NCBI GenBank assembly: GCA_035315885.1
Contig: DATFXM010000095.1
Location: 1-64,000 of the forward strand
DNA length: 64,000 bases
Direction of reading: 5' to 3'
Origin: DATFXM01 sp035315885
Lineage (GTDB): Bacteria > Acidobacteriota > Blastocatellia > UBA7656
Positions 54,259 to 62,739 of the stretch are shown piece by piece (the stretch's first letter is position 1; each line of letters begins with the position of its first letter). The translations under genes were made by a program, and so were the position numbers. The notes under the pieces are model-generated. The model saw only the letters and a list, made by a program, of their open reading frames with translations. It ran no database searches and was not told the origin of the DNA.

Positions 54259-55395
54259 TCATCGCGAGAGAATTGCACCATTACGGCTGCGTGAGGGCCC
54301 GGCCGTACCCGATCGTTTGTTTGCTGACCCCGCAGATTTGGTTGCCGCATTCTTTCCCGCGGCGGCAGCGGCTTTTGGGTTGGCCGCCGGCACCTGAGCC
54401 TTTAGCGGCTGGCCGGCGCTCATTGCTTCAATGAACGGCTGAACTCCCGCAACGAAGCTCTGAATCTGCACCTTCGCATGCTCGGTCTTTATTTTGGTCA
54501 TCCCGCTCGGTACGTCGAACAGGGACATGGAGGGATTGAGCTTCAACTGGTGAGCCTCGAGCAGCAACTTGGGCGACGTATCAGCCGCTGCGTCGCGTGT
54601 TTCGAATCTGGTGGGCAGCCGGGTTTCCTGATCCACAGTGATGATCACCGAGGCCGATCCCGCCGCGCCCGCGGCCGGTGCGAAGCGAAATCCAAACGCA
54701 TTTCTGCCAGCCACCTGCTGAGGTCCGAGGCTATCGTACTGCGCTCGGGAAGCGCATCTCTGCGCGGCCAGGACCGGATTCAGGATTCGTCCAACTTCGA
54801 ATCCGAGATCCGCGGGTCCGGCTTCGAAGTAGAGACCGCGATCAAATAACACAACGTACTTCAGTCCGGATTTCTCGAGATAGACGACTGAGCCCAACCC
54901 TGTGAGTTGAAATGACCATCGGCGATCCGCCCCCAGCTTGTCCAGTTGAAACTGGTTGACAGTGACCGCGATGGGGTTGACTGGCTTCGGCCGTGGAAGC
55001 TGCGCAACCTTGTTCCCCGATTTCAACTGGCCGGCGGGCAGCGACTTGCTGGATGAGCCCGACGATGACTTGTTGGAAGGACTCGCTGCTGGAGCGTGAG
55101 CGTTGCCTGCATTGCGCGTTGTCGCAGTCGAGGCTCCAGAAGCCGCTGACGAGGTGCCGGTGTCGGTCGCGGTCTCTCCCAACTGAAAGAGCAAACTGTA
55201 CCTCTCGGGTTCGCTGACAGCGAACACCGCCGGGTCCGCGGATTGAGCGGATGCTTTTGAATTTGAAGTTATGTTCGCGTTTGCCGGTCGGTTCTCATTA
55301 GCGTCCTGGCTGCACGATGTCGAAAGCAGAGCCGAGAAGGAGAAGGCTGCCAGGAGTAAAACTGCCGGCGTGGTGGATCGAGGATTGGAACTCAT
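54259..55395 (-). CDS. lipoprotein of unknown function
   Basis: A 378-residue protein with a lipoprotein signal: hydrophobic AVLLLAAFSFSALLSTSC with the lipid-attachment Cys at about residue 28. A long Ser/Ala/Asn-rich linker (about 30-140) leads to a beta-rich domain (about 150-320, WSFQLTGLGSVVYLEKSGLK, YVVLFDRGLYFEAGPADLGF, PTRFETRDAAADTSPKLLLE). The C-terminal tail is again Ala/Lys-rich. The domain has some likeness to outer-membrane lipoprotein-sorting folds (LolA-like) but I cannot name it. It lies 82 bases upstream of the M28 gene on the same strand, so they may be co-transcribed. Confidence 0.75.
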   Translation of the reverse strand: MSSNPRSTTPAVLLLAAFSFSALLSTSCSQDANENRPANANITSNSKASAQSADPAVFAVSEPERYSLLFQLGETATDTGTSSAASGASTATTRNAGNAHAPAASPSNKSSSGSSSKSLPAGQLKSGNKVAQLPRPKPVNPIAVTVNQFQLDKLGADRRWSFQLTGLGSVVYLEKSGLKYVVLFDRGLYFEAGPADLGFEVGRILNPVLAAQRCASRAQYDSLGPQQVAGRNAFGFRFAPAAGAAGSASVIITVDQETRLPTRFETRDAAADTSPKLLLEAHQLKLNPSMSLFDVPSGMTKIKTEHAKVQIQSFVAGVQPFIEAMSAGQPLKAQVPAANPKAAAAAGKNAATKSAGSANKRSGTAGPSRSRNGAILSR

Positions 55396-55812
55396 GCTGG
55401 TAATGGCTCGTCTAAGGCGCCCGGTCGAGGCCGAGGTCTGAACCGAATGAATGCCGACAGAGTGCAGTGCTCTCGGTAAACGTCGAAATCGGAGTACGCC
55501 CTTGAGGCAGGGATATCCTACGTGCTGGCCATCGGCCGCCGCAAGTCTCCTGACGGAAGGGAAGGCGGTTTGGAAGGGATCGATCTCGATGCTGTTATCG
55601 AGCGTGCGATCCGGCCCAAACTGAAGAAAAGTATTGCCTTTGAGCCGTATTTGGATATTCTCGACCTGTTACCTAGCCGCCGACTCCCGCTCCCATTAAA
55701 GCGGCAACCAGGCGCCGAAGGCCCCTTCGACGATCACCAACCCCTCGCCGGGGAACGAATTCTTCCAATCTGCTTGTTGTACCACACGACATCCGCGCGG
55801 AGGTGAGACGCA
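55396..55812. other. gene-free divergent region
   Basis: 417 bases between the lipoprotein and metzincin-like genes. A 94-codon frame at 55522-55806 (GLEGIDLDAVIERAIRPKLK) has some protein-like parts, but no Shine-Dalgarno and no family I recognise; I leave it uncalled. Confidence 0.4.
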
Positions 55813-57567
55813 ATGGTGCGACTCTGGACTATCAAAGCAAAACTACTTCTCGCAATTTTAATGATCGTTGCCATGTTTGCACCGCTCAGCCAGAAGCGGG
55901 CATCCGCGAGCGCACCGACTAAAATAGATCCCGCTCGTCTTGTGAACGCCTCTGCAGGCTTTGGAAGCGCTCTGTATGTTGCGCCTGGTGGAGGCGTGGG
56001 CTGCCGCAAGCCCACTCGTGATGAAACAGCGGAAATGCTTGCCCGCGATCTTACGCAGGAATTGCACGTCGATGAGGACGTACGTCCGATGGCGCAGACC
56101 GGACTGCGAATCAATCTTCGCATGACCCCTGCGCTCGACCAGAATCCGGCAGCGAAGGCGGCATTGCAAAGAGCAGCCGCGGAATGGGAAGCACAAATCC
56201 GCACGCCGATATCGATCATCGTGGACGTAGACTTTGGAACGACCTTCTTTGGCGAGCCCTTTCCAGAGGGAGTGGCAGGATTGACCAATCCACAGATGCT
56301 CGCGGCGCTTGGTCAGTACCTGAGTGCCGCGGGGAATCTGTGGCTCGGCTCTTCCACCCAGCGCGAGATCTCTTTGTACAATGCGTTGCCTCAACTAGCC
56401 GTACCGACTGATCAAGGCGACATGGAGAACATCCTCGGTCCCACCGCTCAGTTTCGTGCGATAGGCTTCATCGACGCGGTGGCGAATCCGGACCAGGAAC
56501 CGCAGTCCTGGGGTCCACCGCCGTCAATAGGGCTGAATTCGAATGTCGATTACGACTTCGATTCGAGCGACGGCATAGATCCGGGCAAAACTGATTTTGA
56601 GTCGGTCGCGGTTCACGAGCTTGGACACGTGTTGGGCTTTGAGTCGGCTGTAGGACAGCTTGAAGTAAACCCCGACTGCATTCCTGGGGTGACGGTGTGG
56701 GATCTGTTTCGAGTGCGGCCAGGCGCCAACCTTTCAAATTTTGCAACGGCCGAGCGGCCTTTGAAGTCAGGCGGCGTTCAGGTGTTCTTCAACGGCGACG
56801 ACCAGTGGCAACTCTCTACCGGTAAACCCGACAAGACTGGCGGCGACGAGCAACAGCCCAGTCACTGGAAAGACGATTCGGAAGTCGGGCTTCGAATCGG
56901 CGTGATGGACCCGACCATCGACGCGGGTCGCCGGCAGGCTGCTACACTGCGCGATCTTTCGGCTCTGGACATAATGGGCTACGCGCTGAAACCGATCGGC
57001 AACAGTCCGCCAAACATCAGCAGCATGAACGCCGATCTCAACGGGGATAAGCTCACGATGAACGTGTTCGGGACGGACACGGACGGCGACGTCGTGAAGG
57101 CGAAGTTGACCTTGCTGGATCAAAAAGATCACGTGCTCGGAGAGACTGCTCCATTCGACATCGATGCCGGAATTCCGGCGGCGATTGTAGTACAGCTCGA
57201 CACTACCGGCTTGAGTCAGTCGCCGGCGGCGCTGCACGTCGGGCTTGTGTTGATCGACACTCACAATAATGAGAGTAAGCTGGTGATCGCTGACTTCAGT
57301 GGTGGCGACACTGGTGGACCGAGGTTGTCTTCGGCTAACTATAAGAGCGGCAGGCTGGTGATCAAAGGAAAGCGCCTGGGTTCGGATCTTCAGGTTGAAG
57401 TGAACGGATCGGTTGCTACATCGAGCGCTGCGCCGGATGTGACGGTGTCAAACAAGCGCATAACGGTGGATGCGCCGTCGGAGAATCTGAACATCAGGAG
57501 CGGGGCGAACCGCCTTCGGGTTATCGCTAACGGACTACGCTCGAACCTGATCGTGATGAATAACTGA
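55813..57567 (+). CDS. exported metzincin-like zinc metalloprotease
   Basis: A 584-residue protein with a signal peptide-like start (LLAILMIVAMFAPLSQKRASA). The zinc site is HELGH at 268-272 in SVAVHELGHVLGFESAV. The Gly of HExxHxxG is present, but the classic third His/Asp (position 278) is Ser, as in several HExxHxLGFxS proteins in bacteria. DGIDPGKTDFESVAVHE and LRDLSALDIMGYAL are further family stretches, the latter like the Met-turn area. The last 170 residues form two beta domains (GDVVKAKLTLLDQKDHVLGE; SGRLVIKGKRLGSDLQVEVN), the second IPT-like. GGAGGTGA lies upstream of the ATG. Confidence 0.85.
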   Translation: MVRLWTIKAKLLLAILMIVAMFAPLSQKRASASAPTKIDPARLVNASAGFGSALYVAPGGGVGCRKPTRDETAEMLARDLTQELHVDEDVRPMAQTGLRINLRMTPALDQNPAAKAALQRAAAEWEAQIRTPISIIVDVDFGTTFFGEPFPEGVAGLTNPQMLAALGQYLSAAGNLWLGSSTQREISLYNALPQLAVPTDQGDMENILGPTAQFRAIGFIDAVANPDQEPQSWGPPPSIGLNSNVDYDFDSSDGIDPGKTDFESVAVHELGHVLGFESAVGQLEVNPDCIPGVTVWDLFRVRPGANLSNFATAERPLKSGGVQVFFNGDDQWQLSTGKPDKTGGDEQQPSHWKDDSEVGLRIGVMDPTIDAGRRQAATLRDLSALDIMGYALKPIGNSPPNISSMNADLNGDKLTMNVFGTDTDGDVVKAKLTLLDQKDHVLGETAPFDIDAGIPAAIVVQLDTTGLSQSPAALHVGLVLIDTHNNESKLVIADFSGGDTGGPRLSSANYKSGRLVIKGKRLGSDLQVEVNGSVATSSAAPDVTVSNKRITVDAPSENLNIRSGANRLRVIANGLRSNLIVMNN

Positions 57568-57683
57568 CGTTCAGTTTAGGGTTCAGGGTTTAGGGTTTCG
57601 GGTTCGCCAGATGAAGACTAGAAAGATGCCGAGCGCTGGAGAGGGGCATACTGGAAATAATACGAACCCTAACCCTAAACCTC
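57568..57683. repeat. GGGTTTA/GGGTTTC heptamer inverted repeat
   Basis: The left words TTTAGGGTTCAGGGTTTAGG, then GTTTCGGGTTCG pair imperfectly with the right words CGAACCCTAACCCTAAACCT (57663-57682). About 55 bases lie between. The right arm reaches the TGA stop of the convergent tricorn-like gene. The words match plant telomere repeats by chance (see rejected). Confidence 0.82.
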
Positions 57684-60600
57684 ACTTCCCAATTTGCTTC
57701 AGCAGTTCTCGAACCGCCGCATCAAGCTGACTATCTCGCCCACTGTAGCTCTCGCCGATCGGCCGCTGCACATCCACGTCTACCGCGCGTGGCCTCATCT
57801 CCATCACCTGACCGTCCGACCCCTGCACCTTTATGAATGGCACTCGGATGTTCGTACCGTCGATTAAACTGAACCCCGAAGTGTAGATGATCCATCCCCC
57901 CGTGGGCTCGCCCACCACCTTTCCAATCTTCAGACTTCGATAGCCCTCGGTGAAATCCTCGGCGTCTGACAGCGAATGCTGGTTCGTCACCAGGATGGTC
58001 GGAGATTCAAGCGCACGCTGTCCAAGAACCGTCCTGGCAGGCGCCGGTGGAAAGTCTCGCCTGGTCATTGTCATATAGCCCCGACGAGCAAAAACATCGA
58101 TCGCGTACGCGTTCACAAACCCGCCGTTGTTGTTCCGAACGTCTATCACCACCCCTTCACGAGAATGATTCTCGACGTCCAAATCAACAAAAAGCTGCGC
58201 GAGCGACCCGCTGCCCATGTCGAACATATGCACGTACCCGAGACGGCCGTTGCTGATCCGCGCGACATAGTCACGCCTCTCTTCAACCCACTTTCGATAA
58301 AGAAGACCTTTCTCGGTCGCACCGCTTACCGGCTGAACCGCTAATTCCCGTTTGTCAGAACCGTCCGCCTTCGAGCTCACCGTCACAGTAACGCGCTTGC
58401 CTATCTTGAAACTCAATAGCTCGTCCAGATTCGTTCGCGCACCCAGAGTTGTCCCGTCCACCGCCAACAGAAACTCACCGGCCTTGATTCCAGCTAGCGC
58501 TGCAGGGCTCAGAGGTATTACCTCGTTGATCCTCAAACGCCCGGCGCTTTCGTATTCTCCTCGATCGAACCGGACACCGAGCCTACCCGTAGTCGATGTG
58601 TTGGGGTTGAAAGGCCCGGACACGCCCGAGTGAGAGGCATTCAACTCTCCCACCATCAGCGAAAGTATTCGGCGCATCTCGTCAGCCGTGCGTGCCCCCT
58701 GAGCTCTAGGCTCGTATTGTCGACGAACCGCCTGCCAGTCGACGCCGTGATAAGCCGGGTCATAGAAATAATCCCGTTGTATCGTCCATGCCTGGTTGAA
58801 TACTTCGGCCTTTTCTCGCGCGAAGTCGACATCCATCTCGACCGCGACCGCAAGCGGACGAGTGACTCGAGTGTCCAACGGCACCACGTTGATCCTACCC
58901 TGCTCGAGATAGAACACTTCTTTGCTGTCAGGCGAAAACTGCGCGTCTGTCTTGAAACCCGGTGTAGAGGTGAGCTGCCGCGCAACCGCCGGCTCGCGTG
59001 CCAGCTCATCAAGGGAATAAATGTAGAGGTTCTGCTGATTGGCTGCCGCGGCAATCATCAAAAGCCACTTCCCGTCCGGGCTGATCGAATGAAAGTTGGC
59101 ATCGATACCAGTCGGCAGCAGGGTCAATCTCCGTCGAATGTCGTCGAACACTATTTCCACCGGTTTCACCGGCTTCTTGGAGTCATCGCGCGCACCCGGT
59201 TGCTGGCCCGCCGGCTGTTCCTGCGACGAGCTGGGGACGCGCGGCGGAGATGTCGGACTCTCCTTGAACAAGTCCCGGAATTGATCTTCGCGAAAACGAG
59301 GTGTACGAGGGATCAGATCTATTCGGGCGACTTGCCCGTTCTCAGTCCTCTGGCTCGTATCAAACAGGACAAACGCGCCATCCGGACTCCAGGACACCGT
59401 GTTGCTGAAGACGTTCGCCAAAAAACTGATGGCGCGTGGCTGTCCTCCGCTTACGGGAACCGCGTAGATATTCTTGAATGATTTCGCCGAGGTCGATGAG
59501 TAGGAAATCCACTTTCCATCGGGCGACCAGGTGAACGCGCGCCGTGAACCAAAAGGCATCTTATCGAATGTCCCGGTTGCCAGCACGTGCTCTTGCTTTG
59601 AATCGAGATCCAATATGCACAACTCGCGGGCATTGCGCTCGAACGCCAGGCTCTTTCCATCCGGGGAAAAGCGCGGCACTGCATCGTCGCCGTTTGCGCG
59701 CGTAAGCTGTGTCTCAACAGACGACGAGAAGTCGTAGAGAAAAATATGTGGGGTGCCATCCCTATCAGAAACGTAAGCGAGCTGCTTGCTGTCGGGCGAC
59801 CAGGTCACTTGCGATTCACTGGCCGCGCTGTAGGTCACTCGCGCGGCATCACCTCCATCTTTAGCCGACGCCGCGAAAACTTCCCCGCGAACAACGAATG
59901 CAATTTTTTTTCCGTCGGGCGACAAACTCAGCTCCTGGATTTGATCCGTCAGCCGCAGATGCTCGACGCCCGGTGAAGAGGGCGCTCCTCGTCTGTTGAT
60001 CGATACTTCGTGCGCCTGCCCGCTGGCGGTGTCGAGAGTCCAGATGCCGAAGTCCCTCTCGAAGACAATCATACGTCCGTCGTAAGAGATGTTTGGCCAC
60101 AATACGCGTCCGTCCTTGAATCGGGTCACCTGTCGGGCATCATCATTTGTAGCACTGGCAGCAGAGCGCTTCTGGCTCGACCCGTCGAAAACTGTCTTCT
60201 GGCTCCAGATGTTTTGCGCACCATTGCGGTCCGACACGAAGTAGATCGTAGATCCGTCGTGACTCCACATCGGCCACATGTTCTTGCCGCCGACTGCAGT
60301 CAGTCTCGCGTATTCACGGTCGCCGGTGCCTTGCCCTGAAGGGGCCTCGTCCTTCATTAGCCAGATGTCGCACTCATCCAGATGAGAATGTCCTTTTCGC
60401 CACCATTGCCCCGACGCGATCCCGCGCCCGGTGAAAGCAAGCAAGCGCCCATCGGGCGATGGAGCGCTGAAGAACTCATTGGCGTACCGATCGGCGCTGA
60501 CCTGCATCGGGGTTCCACCTTCTACGCTGACGCGGAAGATATCGCTCATCCCTGAGATGTCACGACTCGTGGAAGAGAAGTAGATCCATTTCCCATCGTG

Positions 60601-61047
60601 TGACCACCCGTCAAGCTGGTCTAACAAATCGTCGAACGTCAAACGTCTGGTGTCTCCGCTGTCGAAGTTCAGGACGTAAATATCTCCGTTGCCGGTGCGG
60701 GTCGAGACAAATGCGAGCTTGCGTCCATCAGGCGAGTAGACGGGCCGCGACTCGTTTGCAGGATTCGACACCAGAAGCCTGGCGTCGCCTCCGGAAGCCG
60801 CGACAGTCCAGATGTCACCGCCAGAGACGAACGCGATTTCGGAGCGGTCTGGAGAAATTGCCGGCTCCGCAAACGACGCCAAGCCAGTAGGTGTCGTGGA
60901 TTCAACTGCGAATGCAGCGGTCGCCGTTTCAATGCGGAATTCGTGGCGCTGACCCGAGGCGCCTGCAGTCGCGATCGACAACGAGACTGATGCAATGACC
61001 GATGCAACTGCTAGCGAGCGTAGTGGGCGGGTGAGATTGCTTGTCAT
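57682..61047 (-). CDS. tricorn-like S41 protease with beta-propellers and PDZ
   Basis: A 1121-residue protein with a signal peptide (SLAVASVIASVSLSIATAG). Two propeller regions of TolB/WD40-like blades come first (AEPAISPDRSEIAFVSGGDI, RPVYSPDGRKLAFVST, HDGKWIYFSS, LSLSPDGKKIAFVV, FTWSPDGKWISYSS). A tricorn C1-like region (QAWTIQRDYFYDPAYHGVDW), a PDZ domain (about 890-960, SPAALAGIKAGEFLLAVDG) and the S41 domain follow, with the nucleophile Ser in VTNQHSLSDAEDFTEGYRS. It probably degrades peptides in the periplasm or outside. The ATG at 61047 with AGAAGG upstream puts the signal peptide at the start. Confidence 0.94.
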   Translation of the reverse strand: MTSNLTRPLRSLAVASVIASVSLSIATAGASGQRHEFRIETATAAFAVESTTPTGLASFAEPAISPDRSEIAFVSGGDIWTVAASGGDARLLVSNPANESRPVYSPDGRKLAFVSTRTGNGDIYVLNFDSGDTRRLTFDDLLDQLDGWSHDGKWIYFSSTSRDISGMSDIFRVSVEGGTPMQVSADRYANEFFSAPSPDGRLLAFTGRGIASGQWWRKGHSHLDECDIWLMKDEAPSGQGTGDREYARLTAVGGKNMWPMWSHDGSTIYFVSDRNGAQNIWSQKTVFDGSSQKRSAASATNDDARQVTRFKDGRVLWPNISYDGRMIVFERDFGIWTLDTASGQAHEVSINRRGAPSSPGVEHLRLTDQIQELSLSPDGKKIAFVVRGEVFAASAKDGGDAARVTYSAASESQVTWSPDSKQLAYVSDRDGTPHIFLYDFSSSVETQLTRANGDDAVPRFSPDGKSLAFERNARELCILDLDSKQEHVLATGTFDKMPFGSRRAFTWSPDGKWISYSSTSAKSFKNIYAVPVSGGQPRAISFLANVFSNTVSWSPDGAFVLFDTSQRTENGQVARIDLIPRTPRFREDQFRDLFKESPTSPPRVPSSSQEQPAGQQPGARDDSKKPVKPVEIVFDDIRRRLTLLPTGIDANFHSISPDGKWLLMIAAAANQQNLYIYSLDELAREPAVARQLTSTPGFKTDAQFSPDSKEVFYLEQGRINVVPLDTRVTRPLAVAVEMDVDFAREKAEVFNQAWTIQRDYFYDPAYHGVDWQAVRRQYEPRAQGARTADEMRRILSLMVGELNASHSGVSGPFNPNTSTTGRLGVRFDRGEYESAGRLRINEVIPLSPAALAGIKAGEFLLAVDGTTLGARTNLDELLSFKIGKRVTVTVSSKADGSDKRELAVQPVSGATEKGLLYRKWVEERRDYVARISNGRLGYVHMFDMGSGSLAQLFVDLDVENHSREGVVIDVRNNNGGFVNAYAIDVFARRGYMTMTRRDFPPAPARTVLGQRALESPTILVTNQHSLSDAEDFTEGYRSLKIGKVVGEPTGGWIIYTSGFSLIDGTNIRVPFIKVQGSDGQVMEMRPRAVDVDVQRPIGESYSGRDSQLDAAVRELLKQIGK

Positions 61048-61114
61048 AACAGGCCTTCTACTCTCGTGGTGATGCGTTGTCAATTCAACTGCCAGCCCGA
61101 ATAGGGCAACGGAT

Positions 61115-61696
61115 TTGGCCTGCCGTGCCGGAATCACAAAGTGGTATGATCCTGCCGAATTGGCCACTGAACTTAAAGAGACTGAACCAACGCGATCGGC
61201 GCAGCCTGAGACCGCTGCAAGAGAGCACCGCCCTCGAGACACCGGTCTCTGGCTTATCGGATTGTTCAAACTGGCGAAAGGGCTCTTGTTGATCGTCGCG
61301 GGCGCCGGCGCCCTGAAGCTGATCCACCACGATGTAGGGGGAATCGCCACAAGAGTCATCGAAGCCATCCACGTCGATCCTGACAACAAGTACGTGCACA
61401 AACTCTTGAACAAGCTTCTTCTTGTAGACGATCACCGACTGCGTGCGATCAGTGCCGGGTCGTTTGTGTACGCCGCTCTCGTATTGACCGAGGGATTCGG
61501 TCTTATAAAGAAGAAGCATTGGGCGGAATACTTGACGGTTGTTGCTACGGCGTTGCTGATGCCGCTTGAGGTTTATGAGATCACACGGAGGGTGACATTC
61601 ACTCGGATTGCGATTCTGATCTTGAATGGTGTGATCGTGTGGTACCTGATCTGGAAGATTCGCTCTCAGCGCCCGTCGATGGGAGATGAGGAGTGA
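61115..61696 (+). CDS. DUF2127-family membrane protein
   Basis: Up to 193 residues. DUF2127 marks are WLIGLFKLAKGLLLIVAGAG, DPDNKYVHKLLNKLLLVDDH, GSFVYAALVLTEGFGLIKKK and HWAEYLTVVATALLMPLEVY. Four hydrophobic helices fit the family; function is unknown. The start is not sure: TTG 61115 or TTG 61160. A TATGAT box at 61145-61150 would suit a nearly leaderless start at 61160. The TGA stop is the first word of the sixth GACGCGG palindrome (TGAGGGCATGAGG). Confidence 0.85.
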   Translation: MACRAGITKWYDPAELATELKETEPTRSAQPETAAREHRPRDTGLWLIGLFKLAKGLLLIVAGAGALKLIHHDVGGIATRVIEAIHVDPDNKYVHKLLNKLLLVDDHRLRAISAGSFVYAALVLTEGFGLIKKKHWAEYLTVVATALLMPLEVYEITRRVTFTRIAILILNGVIVWYLIWKIRSQRPSMGDEE

Positions 61697-61860
61697 GGGC
61701 ATGAGGAGTCGAATGGGCGAAGGGGCGACGCGGGGAGACGCGGTGAGGAGACGCGGAGACGCAGGTTGACCGTCGCCCATTCGCCCAGTCCTCTCCACCT
61801 TCCCGGGTCACTCCTCCCCGCGTCTCCGCGTCTCTCCTCCCCCTCCCCTCATCTCAAGTC
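61690..61860. repeat. GACGCGG-type intergenic palindrome, copy 6
   Basis: The left arm is GGGCGAAGGGGCGACGCGGG, then GAGACGCGGTGAGGAGACGCGG. The right arm (about 61800-61855) has CTCCTCCCCGCGTCTCCGCG, then TCTCTCCTCCCC. On the minus strand the right arm also begins GATGAGGGG. The left end is flush with the DUF2127 stop codon. Confidence 0.8.
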
Positions 61861-62036
61861 CCTAGTGTCACAATGTGTCATTCGAAGGTGCCGCGCTGCA
61901 GTACGTGACACGTTCCGTCCGGTCGTTCTTCTGCTGTGTTGCGCGCCGGTTTTTTCGAACTAGATTTGACCGTACCCGGTAGGGGTTAGCGGGTCATGCT
62001 GGCCTTTGCATTGCTTTATCGCAGAGGTCTTCAGTT
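61861..62036 (+). other. leader of the single-span protein gene
   Basis: 175 bases with no gene or clear structure; AGAGGT near the end serves the ATG at 62037. Confidence 0.4.
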
Positions 62037-62501
62037 ATGACAGAACTAGTTCGACAACTTGACAAAGCGGCCGCCGAGGCAAAAGCCCGGCGCGCACCGG
62101 TTTCCGAACAGGTCTACGACGCCCCGATTACTGAAGTCACCGTTACCCCAACTCGGGATGGTTCCGATCGATCTATTCTGGTTTCGATTGGAATAATCCT
62201 GGGCTGTGTCCTCTGTGGCGGAATTCTCTGGGTGCTGGCGACCGGTTCGAGCGCTAAAGACGCGTCGGAGCATTCTTCTGTTGTTACGCCAGTCTCGCAG
62301 TCTCCTGTGGAAACTGCGTCCGACGACAAACCGGCTGCCCAGTCCAACTCGGGGGCGCCGGATACAAGAAAGAGCTCAAGCCGTTACGAGTCGAAGAAAA
62401 ACAAGAGCACTCGTGCTCAAAAGGCCGACGAGAAGAGGTTTGGCAGGGCTTACGTGCTGACCGAGCCCGGCAGAACCCCTAAGATGTTCGAAGCCCAGTA
62501 A
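62037..62501 (+). CDS. single-span membrane protein, unknown
   Basis: A 154-residue protein. A charged N-terminus (MTELVRQLDKAAAEAKARRA) is followed by one helix (ILVSIGIILGCVLCGGILWV, about residues 47-67) and a Ser/Lys-rich, disordered-looking tail (SSAKDASEHSSVVTPVSQSP ... SSSRYESKKNKSTRAQKADE). No domain is recognised. AGAGGT lies upstream of the ATG. Neighbours give no hint of role. Confidence 0.65.
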   Translation: MTELVRQLDKAAAEAKARRAPVSEQVYDAPITEVTVTPTRDGSDRSILVSIGIILGCVLCGGILWVLATGSSAKDASEHSSVVTPVSQSPVETASDDKPAAQSNSGAPDTRKSSSRYESKKNKSTRAQKADEKRFGRAYVLTEPGRTPKMFEAQ

Positions 62502-62613
62502 CCGCTTTCTTGCCATCCCATCGCGACCCAAGAGTCGCGACCCGTCGACGACGCATTCAAACACCGGCGTTGCGCGGTCGTATTGCGCACGCGCTGCCGT
62601 TGAGAGTCACCCG

Positions 62614-62683
62614 GCTCAGCACTCAGCACTCAGCACTCGCCACTCGCCACTCGCCACTCGCCACTCGCCACTCGCTTCTCGCT
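62614..62683 (+). repeat. CAGCACT / CACTCGC heptamer tandem array
   Basis: Three copies of CAGCACT run into about six copies of CACTCGC, with perfect seven-base phasing. Unlike most other arrays it has no inverted partner. It lies 55 bases before the phosphofructokinase ATG. Confidence 0.9.
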
Positions 62684-62739
62684 ACACAGAACGCTGCCCG
62701 ATTTATTAGAATCCTCACTGCTGAACAAGCAGGTGACTT

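Noticed and set aside
55522..55806. 94-codon frame in the lipoprotein/metzincin gap
   Set aside because: No Shine-Dalgarno and no family likeness; it fills a region needed for two divergent promoters.
57568..57683. Plant-telomere-like AACCCTAAACCC words, possible eukaryotic contamination or linear chromosome end
   Set aside because: The array is short, forms two inverted arms, and lies between intact bacterial genes; other unrelated word families behave the same way.
62614..62683. CRISPR-like array
   Set aside because: The units are seven bases and contiguous, with no spacers and no cas genes in the window.
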